From positions 1-32,007 of the forward strand of contig JADKAV010000025.1 in assembly GCA_016719135.1 (NCBI GenBank): a DNA stretch of 32,007 nucleotides. Reading direction: 5' to 3'. Below the pieces are notes generated by a model that was not told the DNA's origin, did not search any database, and saw only the letters and a list, made by a program, of their open reading frames with translations. Of this stretch, positions 8,695 to 16,737 are shown piece after piece. The position numbers and the translations under genes are program-made. How positions within the stretch are numbered: position 1 is the first letter of the stretch; every line of letters starts with the position of its first letter. This DNA is from Micrococcales bacterium (lineage in GTDB: Bacteria > Actinomycetota > Actinomycetes > S36-B12 > UBA10799).

Positions 8695-9582
8695 CTACGA
8701 CTCCACGCGCTCGACCACGACCCGGTCGTGGGCACGATGGAAGATCACGGCCTCACCGGTGGATAGGCTCGTATCGGGGATCTGGCTGAGCCCTAGCCGA
8801 CCCGCGATGTGCTGAAGCAGTTCGGGCAGAACCGGTCGATGCGTGCAGATCACCGCGGGTGCCGGATCCCCCAGGATCTGGTCGATGCGTTTCAAGGCCG
8901 CGGTGGGCGAGGAGGAGAAACCTTCTTCGCTGAGAAGCGGTTCGCGGGCGATCGTGGCGTGGGTGGCGTGGGCGAACGGTCGAACCGTGTCCAGACAGCG
9001 CAAGGAGTCCGAGGAATACACCTTGCGGATACCGAAGGCGTCGAGGACCTGTGACACCCGATCTGCGGCTGCCATTCCCGACGACGTCAGAGGTCGCTCC
9101 GCGTCCACCGCCCCCGAGTAGTCCGACCGTCGCATGGCGTCGGTGTGCCGCAGGACGACCAACGGGTTCGTCGCCGGGGCTGCCAGGGCGTCGCGCACGA
9201 GATCACCGTCGCGTGGGTAGCTGAGCATCGCGATGGCCGCCTCCGGACGTAACCACCGGAGTTCATCGATCTCCTTGTTCGGCAGGAAACCCGGACCCCC
9301 CGGACGTTCCCAGCCTACCCAGTAGTGCACAGTCTTGGCGCGAGATTCCACCCGGTATTGCTGGGTCTCCAGCGGCATGCCGAGCACGACGTCGCAGCCC
9401 GTCTCCTCGATCGTCTCCCGGCGCGCCGCTTCGACAGTGTTCTCACCGGGATCCAGCTTGCCCTTAGGAAGGGACCAGTCGTCCTGGCGCGGGCGATGCA
9501 GAACACACACGAGGGGGCCATCGGCATCCCTGCGGAGCAAAACCACCCCGGCCGCACGGATGGGCGACGTCGACTTGGCCAT
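8695..9582 (-). CDS. Nudix hydrolase fused to histidine phosphatase, MutT1-like
   Basis: The first half is a Nudix domain with the full box G-x5-E-x7-REUxEExGU (GKLDPGE...RRETIEETG). The second half is a histidine phosphatase domain with the LRHTDA catalytic motif and a later THRPVLPEL histidine. This two-domain layout matches mycobacterial MutT1, which removes oxidised guanine nucleotides and hydrolyses dinucleoside polyphosphates. The start at 9582 overlaps the CHAD gene stop as TGATG; a longer frame to 9627 exists but lies within CHAD. In Mycobacterium tuberculosis mutT1 also neighbours ppk. The length is 295 residues. Confidence 0.88.
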   Translation of the reverse strand: MAKSTSPIRAAGVVLLRRDADGPLVCVLHRPRQDDWSLPKGKLDPGENTVEAARRETIEETGCDVVLGMPLETQQYRVESRAKTVHYWVGWERPGGPGFLPNKEIDELRWLRPEAAIAMLSYPRDGDLVRDALAAPATNPLVVLRHTDAMRRSDYSGAVDAERPLTSSGMAAADRVSQVLDAFGIRKVYSSDSLRCLDTVRPFAHATHATIAREPLLSEEGFSSSPTAALKRIDQILGDPAPAVICTHRPVLPELLQHIAGRLGLSQIPDTSLSTGEAVIFHRAHDRVVVERVES

Positions 9583-11325
9583 CAGGCCAACCGGGCCTTC
9601 TTGTGCGCTCGCTTGACACTGGGCCACAACTCGACGAAGTCGTTGCGCGCGAACAGTTCCTGCTCGAACTCGAACTCGTGCAGCAGTCCGAGACTGAAGC
9701 CCGACATTCCGTCGATCTCCGGGGCGGAGGCGAGTTCCTTCAGCGTCTGTTGCGCGACCCAGGCGTCCTGATGCTCCCCGAGCACCTCGGTGACCCCCGA
9801 CAGCGCCTTGGCGAACTTCTTGACCTCCTCGCCCATCACGGGTGCTACCGCTTCGGCGGCGTACCGGGCCTTCTTCGCCCGGATGCGAGCCTCGTGCCAG
9901 GGGTGGGCTTCACCATCGAGTTCCAGGAGTTTGACCTCCTTGCGCAGCTTCTTCCACGCCTTCTCGACCAGCGCCGGCAATACGTCCTGGGCCGGGGCGT
10001 CGGCGGCGGCGTTCAGGCGCGGACTGCGCGCCGCGTCCACGAGGTTGTCGAGGAACTCCCGGTACCTCTGGGAGACCATCGCCTTCAAGGCGTGGTCGCG
10101 AGCGTCATGCCAGCGCTCGGACAACGCCGGATCAACCACCGCTCGGATGAGGGGCGCGAAGTCCTCGCCCACCTCGTCAGCGTGATGGTCGATACGGGCC
10201 TGGAGAACCTCGGTGTCGCGACTGACGCCCAGCTCCCCGGCGATCCAGCCCAACTCGGTGCGCAAAGCCTCCGCCCATTCGACGTCGAGCATCGGTTCGA
10301 AAACCTTGAGCCCGCTGCGCAACCGCCGGGCGGCCACCCGCATCTGGTGCACGCTGTCGGGCAGGTCGCGCCGGACCCGGACGTCCTGGGTCAAGAAGGC
10401 CCGGGTGGCGGCGGATGTGAGCGGTGACGGCCGCCCGCCGGGTCCTCCGGCCCCACGATCTGCGGGGCGGGAACGTCCGGCGGTTCCTGGGTGACCGGGA
10501 CCGAGCGCGGTCACCGCTTTGGGGGTGTCGCCGGGCCGGCCCCCAGCGCCTCCAACGCGGCGACCACCGGCGAGCTGCGCGTCGGGCGTCAGGGCCACCA
10601 CCTGCAGTTCCCGGAAGCGCGCCGCGATGTGCTCGCCGTCAGTACCGAGACCGTGTCATCGAACAATTCCGCGAACGGCCCGCCCCTCGGCGTCGTACAG
10701 CAGGTAGGGCGTGCGCTCGGTGCGCAGCCTGGCGACCGGCTTCACGGTGCGTTGCGCGCGTACGCCAGGATCAAGTCCCGCATCTCGTGGGGCACTTCGC
10801 CGACCGCCCCCGCTGTCAGCGGTAGGTGGACCTCCTCCCGGACACCGGGCTGCGATTCCACCGGCAACTGCAGGTGCCAGCCCTCATCAACGCCGCCCTG
10901 CCGCCGGCGCAGTGTCACGTCCCAGCGCGCGAGGCGCAGGTCGTTGGTGTCGTGGTAGACCGCCGACAGGTTGCGCATCGACCTGCCGCTTGGCCCGCGA
11001 GACACCGGCCCCGGCCGCTGAGAGGTCCGGCAGTCGGAACAAGCCATGGACCCGCAGGGTGTGCGTGGCGATGGAACCGTCGGGCACGGTGGGGGTGTCG
11101 TCATCGGCGGCGGATGGACTCGCTTCAGTCTCCGGGTCCACTTGCGGCGGTTCCAGAACCTCCGCGTGGTCGATCGTGACCACATCCACCGGCGGCTCAC
11201 CTCGATCGCGTCCTCGGAGGCTGGTAGATCTCGTCCTCGGGATCGTCGGGCAACTGCGCGGCCCGGGTGTCCGGCGGTGTCGGATCTTCGACTACCTCGT
11301 TGTCCGGGTCGCCCATGACTGTCAT
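9582..11325 (-). CDS. CYTH-CHAD domain protein, several frameshifts
   Basis: An acidic N-terminus (DDPEDEIYQ) leads into a CYTH triphosphate tunnel domain (VYHDTNDLRLARWDVTLRRR, WHLQLPV). A linker then leads to a CHAD helical-bundle domain (VHQMRVAARRLRSGLKVFEP, WHEARIRAKKARYAAEAV). CHAD domains bind polyphosphate through conserved histidines and basic residues; CYTH domains bind triphosphates or polyphosphate. The frame changes near 11210, near 10980, near 10745 and around 10450-10570, so the CYTH part is broken as sequenced while CHAD is continuous from about 10420 to 9582. ATG 11325 overlaps the ppk stop by ATGA. The joined length is about 580 residues. A polyphosphate-granule role is inferred from domains and the ppk neighbour. 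Confidence 0.8.
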
Positions 11326-14300
11326 CCTCCGCGTAGGTGCTTGCGCCGGATCATGTACGCCTGGAAGTCCTCCAGCTGGCCACCGTCCGGCGCTTTGTTG
11401 TGGATCCATTGTCCGTCAGGCTCCAGATCCCACGCCGAGGTACCCGGGTCGAAGCCCTTGTCGAGAATCTCACCGACGTAGGCGATCTGATCCGGGCCCT
11501 GCAACGACACCAGCGTTTCCACCCGGCGGTCGAGGTTGCGGTGCATCAGGTCGGCGGAGCCGATCCATACCTCCGGGTCCCCGCCGTTGAGGAACTCGTA
11601 CGCCCTGGAGTGCTCAAGGAAGCGGCCCAGGATGCTGCGGACCCGCAGGTTCTCGCTCATGCCGGGCACCTGTGGGCGGATCGCGCAGATCCCACGGACC
11701 AGGACGTCCACCGGCACCCCGGCCATGGATGCGCGATACAGGGCGTCGATGACCTTCTCGTCGACGATCGAGTTGCACTTGAACCGGACGCGGGCCGGCA
11801 GGCCCGCCTCGTGGTTGGCGATCTCCTTGTCGATGCGCTCGAGCAGGCCCGACCGGATCGAGTGCGGGGCCACCAGCAGGCGGTCGTACTCGGTGTGCAT
11901 CGAGTAGCCCGACAGCTGGTTGAACAGGTTGGCGACGTCCTGGCCGACCTGGTCGTCCACGGTGAGCAGCCCGAAGTCCTCGTACAGCCGGGCGGTCTTG
12001 GGGTGGTAGTTGCCGGTGCCGATGTGGCAGTAGCGGCGCAGCCGCTCGCCGTCGTCGCGCACGACCATCGACAACTTGCAGTGGGTCTTCAGGCCGACCA
12101 GCCCGTACACCACGTGCACACCGGCGCGCTCAAGTTTTCGCGCCCACTTGATGTTCGCGCTCTCGTCGAAACGGGCCTTGATCTCGACCAGGGCCAGAAC
12201 CTGCTTACCAGCCTCCGCCGCATCGATCAGGGCGTCGATGATCGGCGAGTCACCCGAGGTCCGGTACAGCGTCTGTTTGATCGCCAGCACCTTCGGGTCG
12301 GCGGCCGCCTGCTCCAGGAAACGCTGCACGCTGGTGGAGAACGAGTCGTACGGGTGGTGCAGCAGCACGTCGGTCTGCCGCATCGCCTCCAGCACGTTGG
12401 GCGCGCTGGCGCTCTCTTTGTTCTGCATCAACGCACGGTTGGTCTTCGGCACGAACGCGGGGTCGGACAGGTCCTCGCGGTTGAGCCCGACGAACGCCCA
12501 CAGCCCGCGCAGGTCCAGCGGCCCGGGCAGCACGAACACCTCGTTGTCGGCGACTCCGAGTTCACGGATCAGCAGATCCAGCACGTGGGGGTCGATCGAC
12601 TCCTCGACCTCGAGTCGCACCGGCGGCCCGAACCGGCGCCGCAACAGCTCCTTCTCCAGGGCCTTGAGCAGGTTCTCGGCGTCGTCCTCCTCGACCTCGA
12701 GGTCCTCGTTGCGGGTCACCCGGAAGGTGTGGTGCTGCAGCACCTCCATGCCGGGGAAGAGCTGGTCGAGGTGGACGGCGATGACGTCCTCGAGTGGGAC
12801 GAAGCGCGAGTTGCCCACCGCGAGGAAGCGGTCCAGCGAGGGCGGCACTTTGACCCGCGCGAACAGCTCGTTGCCGGTCTCGGGGTTGCGCACCACCACG
12901 GCCAGGTTCAGCGAAAGGCCGGAGATGTACGGGAACGGGTGCGACGGGTCCACGGCCAGAGGGGTCAGCACCGGGTAGATCTTGTCCCGGAACAGCGTCG
13001 CGAGTTTGGCGCGGTCCTCGTCGTCGAGTTCGGCCCAGCGAACCAATGTGATGCCCTCGGCGGCCAAAGCTGGGCGGACCTCGTCGCTCCAGCACTCGGC
13101 CTGCCGGCGCATGAGGTCATGGGCGTGCACCAGCACCGCGTCGTGGACCTCGCGTGGGAGCAGACCGCTGGCCGCTCGCACGGCGATTCCTGCGGCGATG
13201 CGGCGCTTGAGGCCGGCCACCCGCACCATGAAGAACTCGTCGAGGTTGGAGGCGAAGATCGCCAGGAACTTGGCGCGTTCCAGCAGCGGCAGGTCCTCGT
13301 TCTCGGAAAGCTCCAGCACCCGCTGGTTGAACGCGAGCCAACTCAGTTCACGATCGATGAACCGGTGTTCTGGCAATTCGGGTGGGTCTCCCACCCCGTC
13401 AGGTGTCTGGGCGGTGGCGGTGCTCATGTCCCCCAGCGTGCCAGAAACCCCATGGGGGTTCCCAACCGAGCCTGCCGCATACTGCGCATCGCAGTCCGAG
13501 CGCACAAACCCAAGCCGTGTGTAAAGCCCCACGGCTGAAGAATTGTCGGCGTCCACGTAGAGCATCACGTCATGCAGCCCCAGCCCCTGCAGGTACTTCA
13601 GTCCCGCGACGGTCAACGCCGATCCGAGGCCGGTTCCCCGCGCACGTGGCGCCACCCCCAGCACATAGACCTCACCAGTCCGCTCGTGGGCGTGCTCGCT
13701 GCCACCGTGGACCTTCGTCCAGTGGAATCCGACCAGGCCCTCGTCGTCGAAGGCCAACAGGAAGCCGTCGGGATCGAACCAGGGCTGCTTGAGGCGTTCG
13801 GCGAGGTCGTCGGCGTTCCATCCGCCCTGGTCCGGCAGATCGGCGAACGCTACAGCGTTGAGTTCCAGCCAGGCCGCAGCGTCCTGCGGGCTGAATGGGC
13901 GCACCTGCACACCCTCGGGCAGGCCACGGTCCGGCAGATCCTGCAAGGTGCGCGTGTAGCGGCACAGCAACCGGACTTGCTGCAGCCCCGCCCCGGTGGC
14001 CAGCGCATTCGCTGCCGGCAGCTGCCCGTGCGCCCACAGCCGAACCCCCGGGCCGCCGGCGGACAGGATGTTCTCCAGCAGCGCCTGGCCGATCCCGCGG
14101 CCCCGTGCGCCGGGATCCACGAGGAACTCCGCGACCGGTTCTTCCCCGGAGGACAGGAACGCGTAGCCGACGATCTGCCCGTCCTCGTGCGCCAGCGCAT
14201 GCCGTTCCTGATTCCCACCTCCGGCCAGCAGATGTAAATAGCTGTGCTCGGAGATCGCCGAAACCCCGTCGGCGGCGCTGACTCGGTCGAGCATGGCGTC

Positions 14301-14357
14301 GACCTGCTCGACCTGCGACTCGGTCAGCCGTTGCTGCCATGTGATCGGGACACTCAC
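11322..14357 (-). CDS. ppk: Mycothiol synthase-polyphosphate kinase 1 fused open frame
   Basis: One uninterrupted 1011-codon frame. Residues 1 to about 293 are a two-GNAT-domain MshD. Residues 311-1011 are a full-length PPK1, which reversibly makes polyphosphate from ATP. PPK starts HRFIDRELSWLAFNQRV and has FASNLDEFFMVRVA and PYDSF. The two histidines known to be essential in E. coli (H435, H454) align with H759 in LKTHCKLSM and H778 in YCHIGTGNYHP, at the same 19-residue spacing. A Met at 311 (ATG 13427) with GGGGG upstream is a natural separate ppk start. The frame starts at GTG 14357, overlapping the glnR-like stop. Since neighbours carry indels, a frameshift or lost stop could have merged two genes. 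Confidence 0.9.
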   Translation of the reverse strand: MSVPITWQQRLTESQVEQVDAMLDRVSAADGVSAISEHSYLHLLAGGGNQERHALAHEDGQIVGYAFLSSGEEPVAEFLVDPGARGRGIGQALLENILSAGGPGVRLWAHGQLPAANALATGAGLQQVRLLCRYTRTLQDLPDRGLPEGVQVRPFSPQDAAAWLELNAVAFADLPDQGGWNADDLAERLKQPWFDPDGFLLAFDDEGLVGFHWTKVHGGSEHAHERTGEVYVLGVAPRARGTGLGSALTVAGLKYLQGLGLHDVMLYVDADNSSAVGLYTRLGFVRSDCDAQYAAGSVGNPHGVSGTLGDMSTATAQTPDGVGDPPELPEHRFIDRELSWLAFNQRVLELSENEDLPLLERAKFLAIFASNLDEFFMVRVAGLKRRIAAGIAVRAASGLLPREVHDAVLVHAHDLMRRQAECWSDEVRPALAAEGITLVRWAELDDEDRAKLATLFRDKIYPVLTPLAVDPSHPFPYISGLSLNLAVVVRNPETGNELFARVKVPPSLDRFLAVGNSRFVPLEDVIAVHLDQLFPGMEVLQHHTFRVTRNEDLEVEEDDAENLLKALEKELLRRRFGPPVRLEVEESIDPHVLDLLIRELGVADNEVFVLPGPLDLRGLWAFVGLNREDLSDPAFVPKTNRALMQNKESASAPNVLEAMRQTDVLLHHPYDSFSTSVQRFLEQAAADPKVLAIKQTLYRTSGDSPIIDALIDAAEAGKQVLALVEIKARFDESANIKWARKLERAGVHVVYGLVGLKTHCKLSMVVRDDGERLRRYCHIGTGNYHPKTARLYEDFGLLTVDDQVGQDVANLFNQLSGYSMHTEYDRLLVAPHSIRSGLLERIDKEIANHEAGLPARVRFKCNSIVDEKVIDALYRASMAGVPVDVLVRGICAIRPQVPGMSENLRVRSILGRFLEHSRAYEFLNGGDPEVWIGSADLMHRNLDRRVETLVSLQGPDQIAYVGEILDKGFDPGTSAWDLEPDGQWIHNKAPDGGQLEDFQAYMIRRKHLRGG
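13428..14357 (-). other. mshD: MshD (mycothiol synthase) portion of the fused frame
   Basis: MshD acetylates Cys-GlcN-Ins with acetyl-CoA, the last step of mycothiol synthesis. Two GNAT repeats are visible. The first has FLVDPGARGRGIGQALL; the second has VYVLGVAPRARGTGLGSAL and LYVDADNSSAVGLYTRLGF. The acetyl-CoA P-loop R-G-x-G-I/L-G is present in both. The order regulator-mshD is as in Mycobacterium tuberculosis (Rv0818-Rv0819). The domain ends near DAQYAAG, where free-standing homologues usually stop. In a shifted frame a TGA would overlap the ppk ATG as ATGA. Confidence 0.85.
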
Positions 14358-15052
14358 GATGTGAACTCCGACTCCAGATCGGTGCGTGGTGGCACCAAGC
14401 GGTAGCCGACGTTGCGCACGGTGCCGATCAACGCCTCGTATTCGGGCCCGAGTTTCGCCCGCAGCCGACGCACGTGGACGTCGACCGTCCGGGTGCCCCC
14501 GAAGTAGTCGTAGCCCCAGACCTCCTGCAGCAGTTGGGCGCGGGTGAAGACCCGGCCCGGGTGCTGGGACAGGTACTTCAGGAGCTCGAACTCCTTGTAT
14601 GTGAGATCCAGTACCCTCCCGCGCACAGTGGCGGTGTAACTGGACTCGTTGATGAGCAGTTCACCGTGCTGGATCTCAGATTCGCCGTTCTGCTCGGACG
14701 AGGTGGACCTGCCCAGAGCCAGCCGGACGCGGGCCTCGAGTTCGCCTGGGCCCGCCGTGTCCAAAACGATGTCGTCCACGCCCCAGTCGGCCGAAACGGC
14801 GGCCAGACCACCTTCGGTGACGATGAGCAGGACCGGCAAGTCCGAGCCGGTGGCCTTCAGCACCCGGCACAGACTGCGGGCGCCCGGTAGGTCCCGGCGG
14901 GCGTCGACGAGGATCAAGTCGGCGTGCGGGGCGTCAAGCAGGGCCGCGGCCTCGGCCGGGAGAACCCGCACCTGATGGGACAACAGGCCCAGGGCGGGCA
15001 GCACGTGGTCACTGGGTTCGACCGCATCGGTCATCAGCAGAAGACTGCTCAT
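14354..15052 (-). CDS. glnR: GlnR-type OmpR-family response regulator
   Basis: A 232-residue two-domain regulator. The receiver-like domain begins MSSLLLMTDAVEPS and carries LILVDARRDL. The C-terminal OmpR winged helix has LTYKEFELLKYLSQHPGRVF and the strongly conserved GYDYFGGTRTVDVHVRRLR. The sequence follows actinobacterial GlnR (M. tuberculosis Rv0818 type), a nitrogen-metabolism regulator with an atypical receiver; target genes cannot be read here. ATG 15052 is chosen because it matches the family start and has GAGGTGG upstream; the open frame extends to 15112 without support. It heads the run into mshD-ppk, overlapping by GTGA. Confidence 0.85.
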   Translation of the reverse strand: MSSLLLMTDAVEPSDHVLPALGLLSHQVRVLPAEAAALLDAPHADLILVDARRDLPGARSLCRVLKATGSDLPVLLIVTEGGLAAVSADWGVDDIVLDTAGPGELEARVRLALGRSTSSEQNGESEIQHGELLINESSYTATVRGRVLDLTYKEFELLKYLSQHPGRVFTRAQLLQEVWGYDYFGGTRTVDVHVRRLRAKLGPEYEALIGTVRNVGYRLVPPRTDLESEFTS

Positions 15053-15162
15053 CGCGCCACCTCTTGCGTACACGATATGGCAGAGACCGGATTCGCACGG
15101 ACCGGACCGCACCGTGGGGGAAACCAGCCAGTGCTGATGCGCATCGCTGCCCGACCTCGACC

Positions 15163-15579
15163 TCAGGCCGGAATCGCCTCTCCCAGTGCCGAGATCACGT
15201 CGGCCTTGCGCGGCTGACCCGACGCCCGGCGCACGATGCCACCGTCGGCGTCCAGGACCAGGACCGTCGGCGTGCGGGAGATGTTCAGCTCCTGGGCGAG
15301 GTCGAGGTACTCGTCCACATCGAGGTCGAGATGCTTGACCCCGGGCACCATCTGCGCGACCTCTTGCAGGATGCGGCGGGTGGCCCGACAGGGGGCGCAG
15401 AAAGCCGACGTGAACTGCACGAGTGTGGCCTGTTCGCCGAGTTCATCCCCCAGTTGGGAGGAGGTCAACCGGTCACCGGCCGTTCGGTGGCTGCGCAGCC
15501 GACCGTTGGCGACCCGGTGCCACACACCGAATCCGGCCAGCAGCACGCCGATCACGAGGAGAATCCACACACCGGACAT
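15163..15579 (-). CDS. Membrane-anchored thioredoxin-like protein
   Basis: The N-terminal segment SGVWILLVIGVLLAGFGVW is a single membrane anchor. A thioredoxin fold follows, with LVQFTSAFCAPCRATRRIL (active site CAPC), DVDEYLDLAQELNI and the cis-proline RTPTVLVLD. It is 138 residues long. It probably reduces or exchanges disulfides at the membrane. ATG 15579 is preferred over 15600 because a GGAAT-N18-GTT promoter ends nine bases before it, implying a leaderless mRNA; GGAGG 13 nt upstream is too far to act well. Similar thioredoxins adjoin glnR-mshD in other actinomycetes. Confidence 0.82.
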   Translation of the reverse strand: MSGVWILLVIGVLLAGFGVWHRVANGRLRSHRTAGDRLTSSQLGDELGEQATLVQFTSAFCAPCRATRRILQEVAQMVPGVKHLDLDVDEYLDLAQELNISRTPTVLVLDADGGIVRRASGQPRKADVISALGEAIPA

Positions 15580-15588
15580 GTTGTGCAA

Positions 15589-15614
15589 AACACCTCCCAT
15601 ACCGCGGACATTCC
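15589..15614 (-). promoter_or_regulatory. SigR/SigH-type promoter for the thioredoxin gene
   Basis: On the minus strand GGAAT (15610-15614) is followed by exactly 18 bases and GTT (15589-15591). This is the published SigR (Streptomyces) / SigH (Mycobacterium) consensus for thiol-oxidative stress genes. GTT lies nine bases before the ATG. Confidence 0.7.
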
Positions 15615-15652
15615 CACTGCGCGGTTTATCCTGGTCGAACGCATCCCCCGAT

Positions 15653-15678
15653 GGAATGCATGAGAAAGGTTTCGGGTT
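15653..15678 (+). promoter_or_regulatory. SigR/SigH-type promoter for the DUF4395-DsrE genes
   Basis: GGAAT (15653-15657), 18 bases, GTT (15676-15678) on the plus strand: an exact consensus match facing away from the thioredoxin promoter. The start codon at 15724 is 45 nt beyond, leaving room for a leader with AGAGAG. Confidence 0.68.
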
Positions 15679-15723
15679 ATCCCAACAGCACCCATCACGC
15701 CGAAAGACTTGAGAGAGCCCACA

Positions 15724-16230
15724 GTGATAGACCCCCGCGGCACCCGATTCTCCGCTGCCATCACCACCCTCGTGCTGGCACTGGTCATCGTGACCACACC
15801 CAGTCCCGCCGCCACCTTCCTGCTCAGCCTGCAGACGCTGGTCTTCGCCTTCGGTGCCATCCTCGGCCCGAGTGCGCAGCCGTACGGCTGGTTGTTCAAG
15901 AAGGTCGTGCGTCCCCGTCTCAAGGCTCCCTCGCACACCGAGGACGCCCTTGCGCCGCAGTTCGCGCAAGCGATCGGGCTGGGCTTCGCGCTGGCGGCCA
16001 GCATCAGCATGCTCTTCGCCTGGACCCTGGGCGTGTGGATCTTCGCCGGATTTGCACTGTTCGCGGCTTCACTGAACGCCGCCTTCGGGTTCTGCCTCGG
16101 CTGTGAGATCTACCTGCGTGTGCGCAAGTTCATCCCCGCCTCGGCGATGCCTAAGCAGCAGGACGGTCACCTCGTCGATGTGCGTCGCAGCGCCGAGGTT
16201 GGAGACCAGACATCACCGAGCCTGGGATGA
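15724..16230 (+). CDS. DUF4395 membrane protein
   Basis: A 168-residue protein with the DUF4395 start (IDPRGTRFSAAITT). Two hydrophobic segments cover about residues 12-45, and a further pair (QAIGLGFALAASISMLFAW and GVWIFAGFALFAASLNAAF) lies before GFCLGCEIYL. The C-x-x-C pair in CLGC is typical of the family and hints at thiol chemistry. The GTG at 15724 gives the usual MxDPRG start, with AGAGAG upstream; a TTG at 15709 is less likely. DUF4395 genes often neighbour thioredoxin and sulfurtransferase genes, as here. It overlaps the next gene by ATGA. The molecular function is unknown. Confidence 0.8.
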   Translation: MIDPRGTRFSAAITTLVLALVIVTTPSPAATFLLSLQTLVFAFGAILGPSAQPYGWLFKKVVRPRLKAPSHTEDALAPQFAQAIGLGFALAASISMLFAWTLGVWIFAGFALFAASLNAAFGFCLGCEIYLRVRKFIPASAMPKQQDGHLVDVRRSAEVGDQTSPSLG

Positions 16231-16574
16231 GCAAGCGGCTCGTCGTGCACCTGACAACCGACGAGCCGGAGAAGACCGCGACCGCTCTGACCGTGGCGAT
16301 GACCGCGGCGGCCGGCGGGGCAACGGTGGATCTGTGGTTGTCAGGACCGGCCACGATGTTCGCAGTGGTGGACCGCGAGCCCCAACTCGACCTGGAACTC
16401 GCCCCGGACCCGCGGCAGGCGCTGGCTCTGGTCTCATCGGTGTCCGTGTGCAGCCAGTGCGCGGCACGGCGGGGGTTGAGCGACGACGATCTGCACGCCG
16501 GTGCCCACATCGCCGGGGCGACCAGCCTGGTCGAGCTGCTACTGGCGGATGGCACGCAGGTGGTCACGTACTGA
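16227..16574 (+). CDS. DsrE-family protein
   Basis: A 115-residue Rossmann-like DsrE/DsrF-type protein, beginning KRLVVHLTTDEPEKTATAL with GGATVDLWLSG next. Cysteines lie in VCSQCAARRG, where sulfur-relay relatives carry a reactive cysteine. The likely role is sulfur transfer or redox signalling; the partner is unknown. Its ATG overlaps the DUF4395 stop, so it should share the SigR-type promoter at 15653. Confidence 0.78.
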   Translation: MSKRLVVHLTTDEPEKTATALTVAMTAAAGGATVDLWLSGPATMFAVVDREPQLDLELAPDPRQALALVSSVSVCSQCAARRGLSDDDLHAGAHIAGATSLVELLLADGTQVVTY

Positions 16575-16626
16575 CGATCAGTTCGGTCGTCCAGCGTGAC
16601 CCGCGTCCGATCCCGCCGCCACGCAC

Positions 16627-16632
16627 TAGGCT
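16627..16632 (+). promoter_or_regulatory. Leaderless -10 box
   Basis: TAGGCT is followed by six bases and ATG 16639. No Shine-Dalgarno sequence is present, which fits a leaderless start for the small membrane protein and the two genes after it. Confidence 0.45.
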
Positions 16633-16638
16633 GTATCC

Positions 16639-16737
16639 ATGACCGAGTTGTTCTTCACGTCGCTGCTGGTGCTGGTGACGCTGATAATCATGTGGTTCTC
16701 CGTATACGTGCTCTACCGCTTGTTCAAGAGTGACTAA
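16639..16737 (+). CDS. 32-residue single-pass membrane protein
   Basis: The peptide starts MTELFFTSLLVLVTLIIMW and ends VYVLYRLFKSD. One hydrophobic helix of about 22 residues is followed by a basic, probably cytoplasmic, end. The TAA stop shares its last A with the ATG of the nitrobindin-like gene (TAATG), and a TAGGCT box sits six bases before the start, so translation in this frame is well supported. I recognise no family. It could stabilise a membrane complex or act as a leader for the downstream genes. Confidence 0.6.
   Translation: MTELFFTSLLVLVTLIIMWFSVYVLYRLFKSD

Noticed and set aside
11337..13538. 733-codon open frame opposite ppk
   Set aside because: It is the antisense shadow of a strongly conserved PPK1 frame in high-GC DNA and has no family similarity.
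15580..15969. Long N-terminal extension of the thioredoxin gene
   Set aside because: The extension is antisense to DUF4395 and passes through both SigR-type promoters; the membrane anchor starts at the later ATG.
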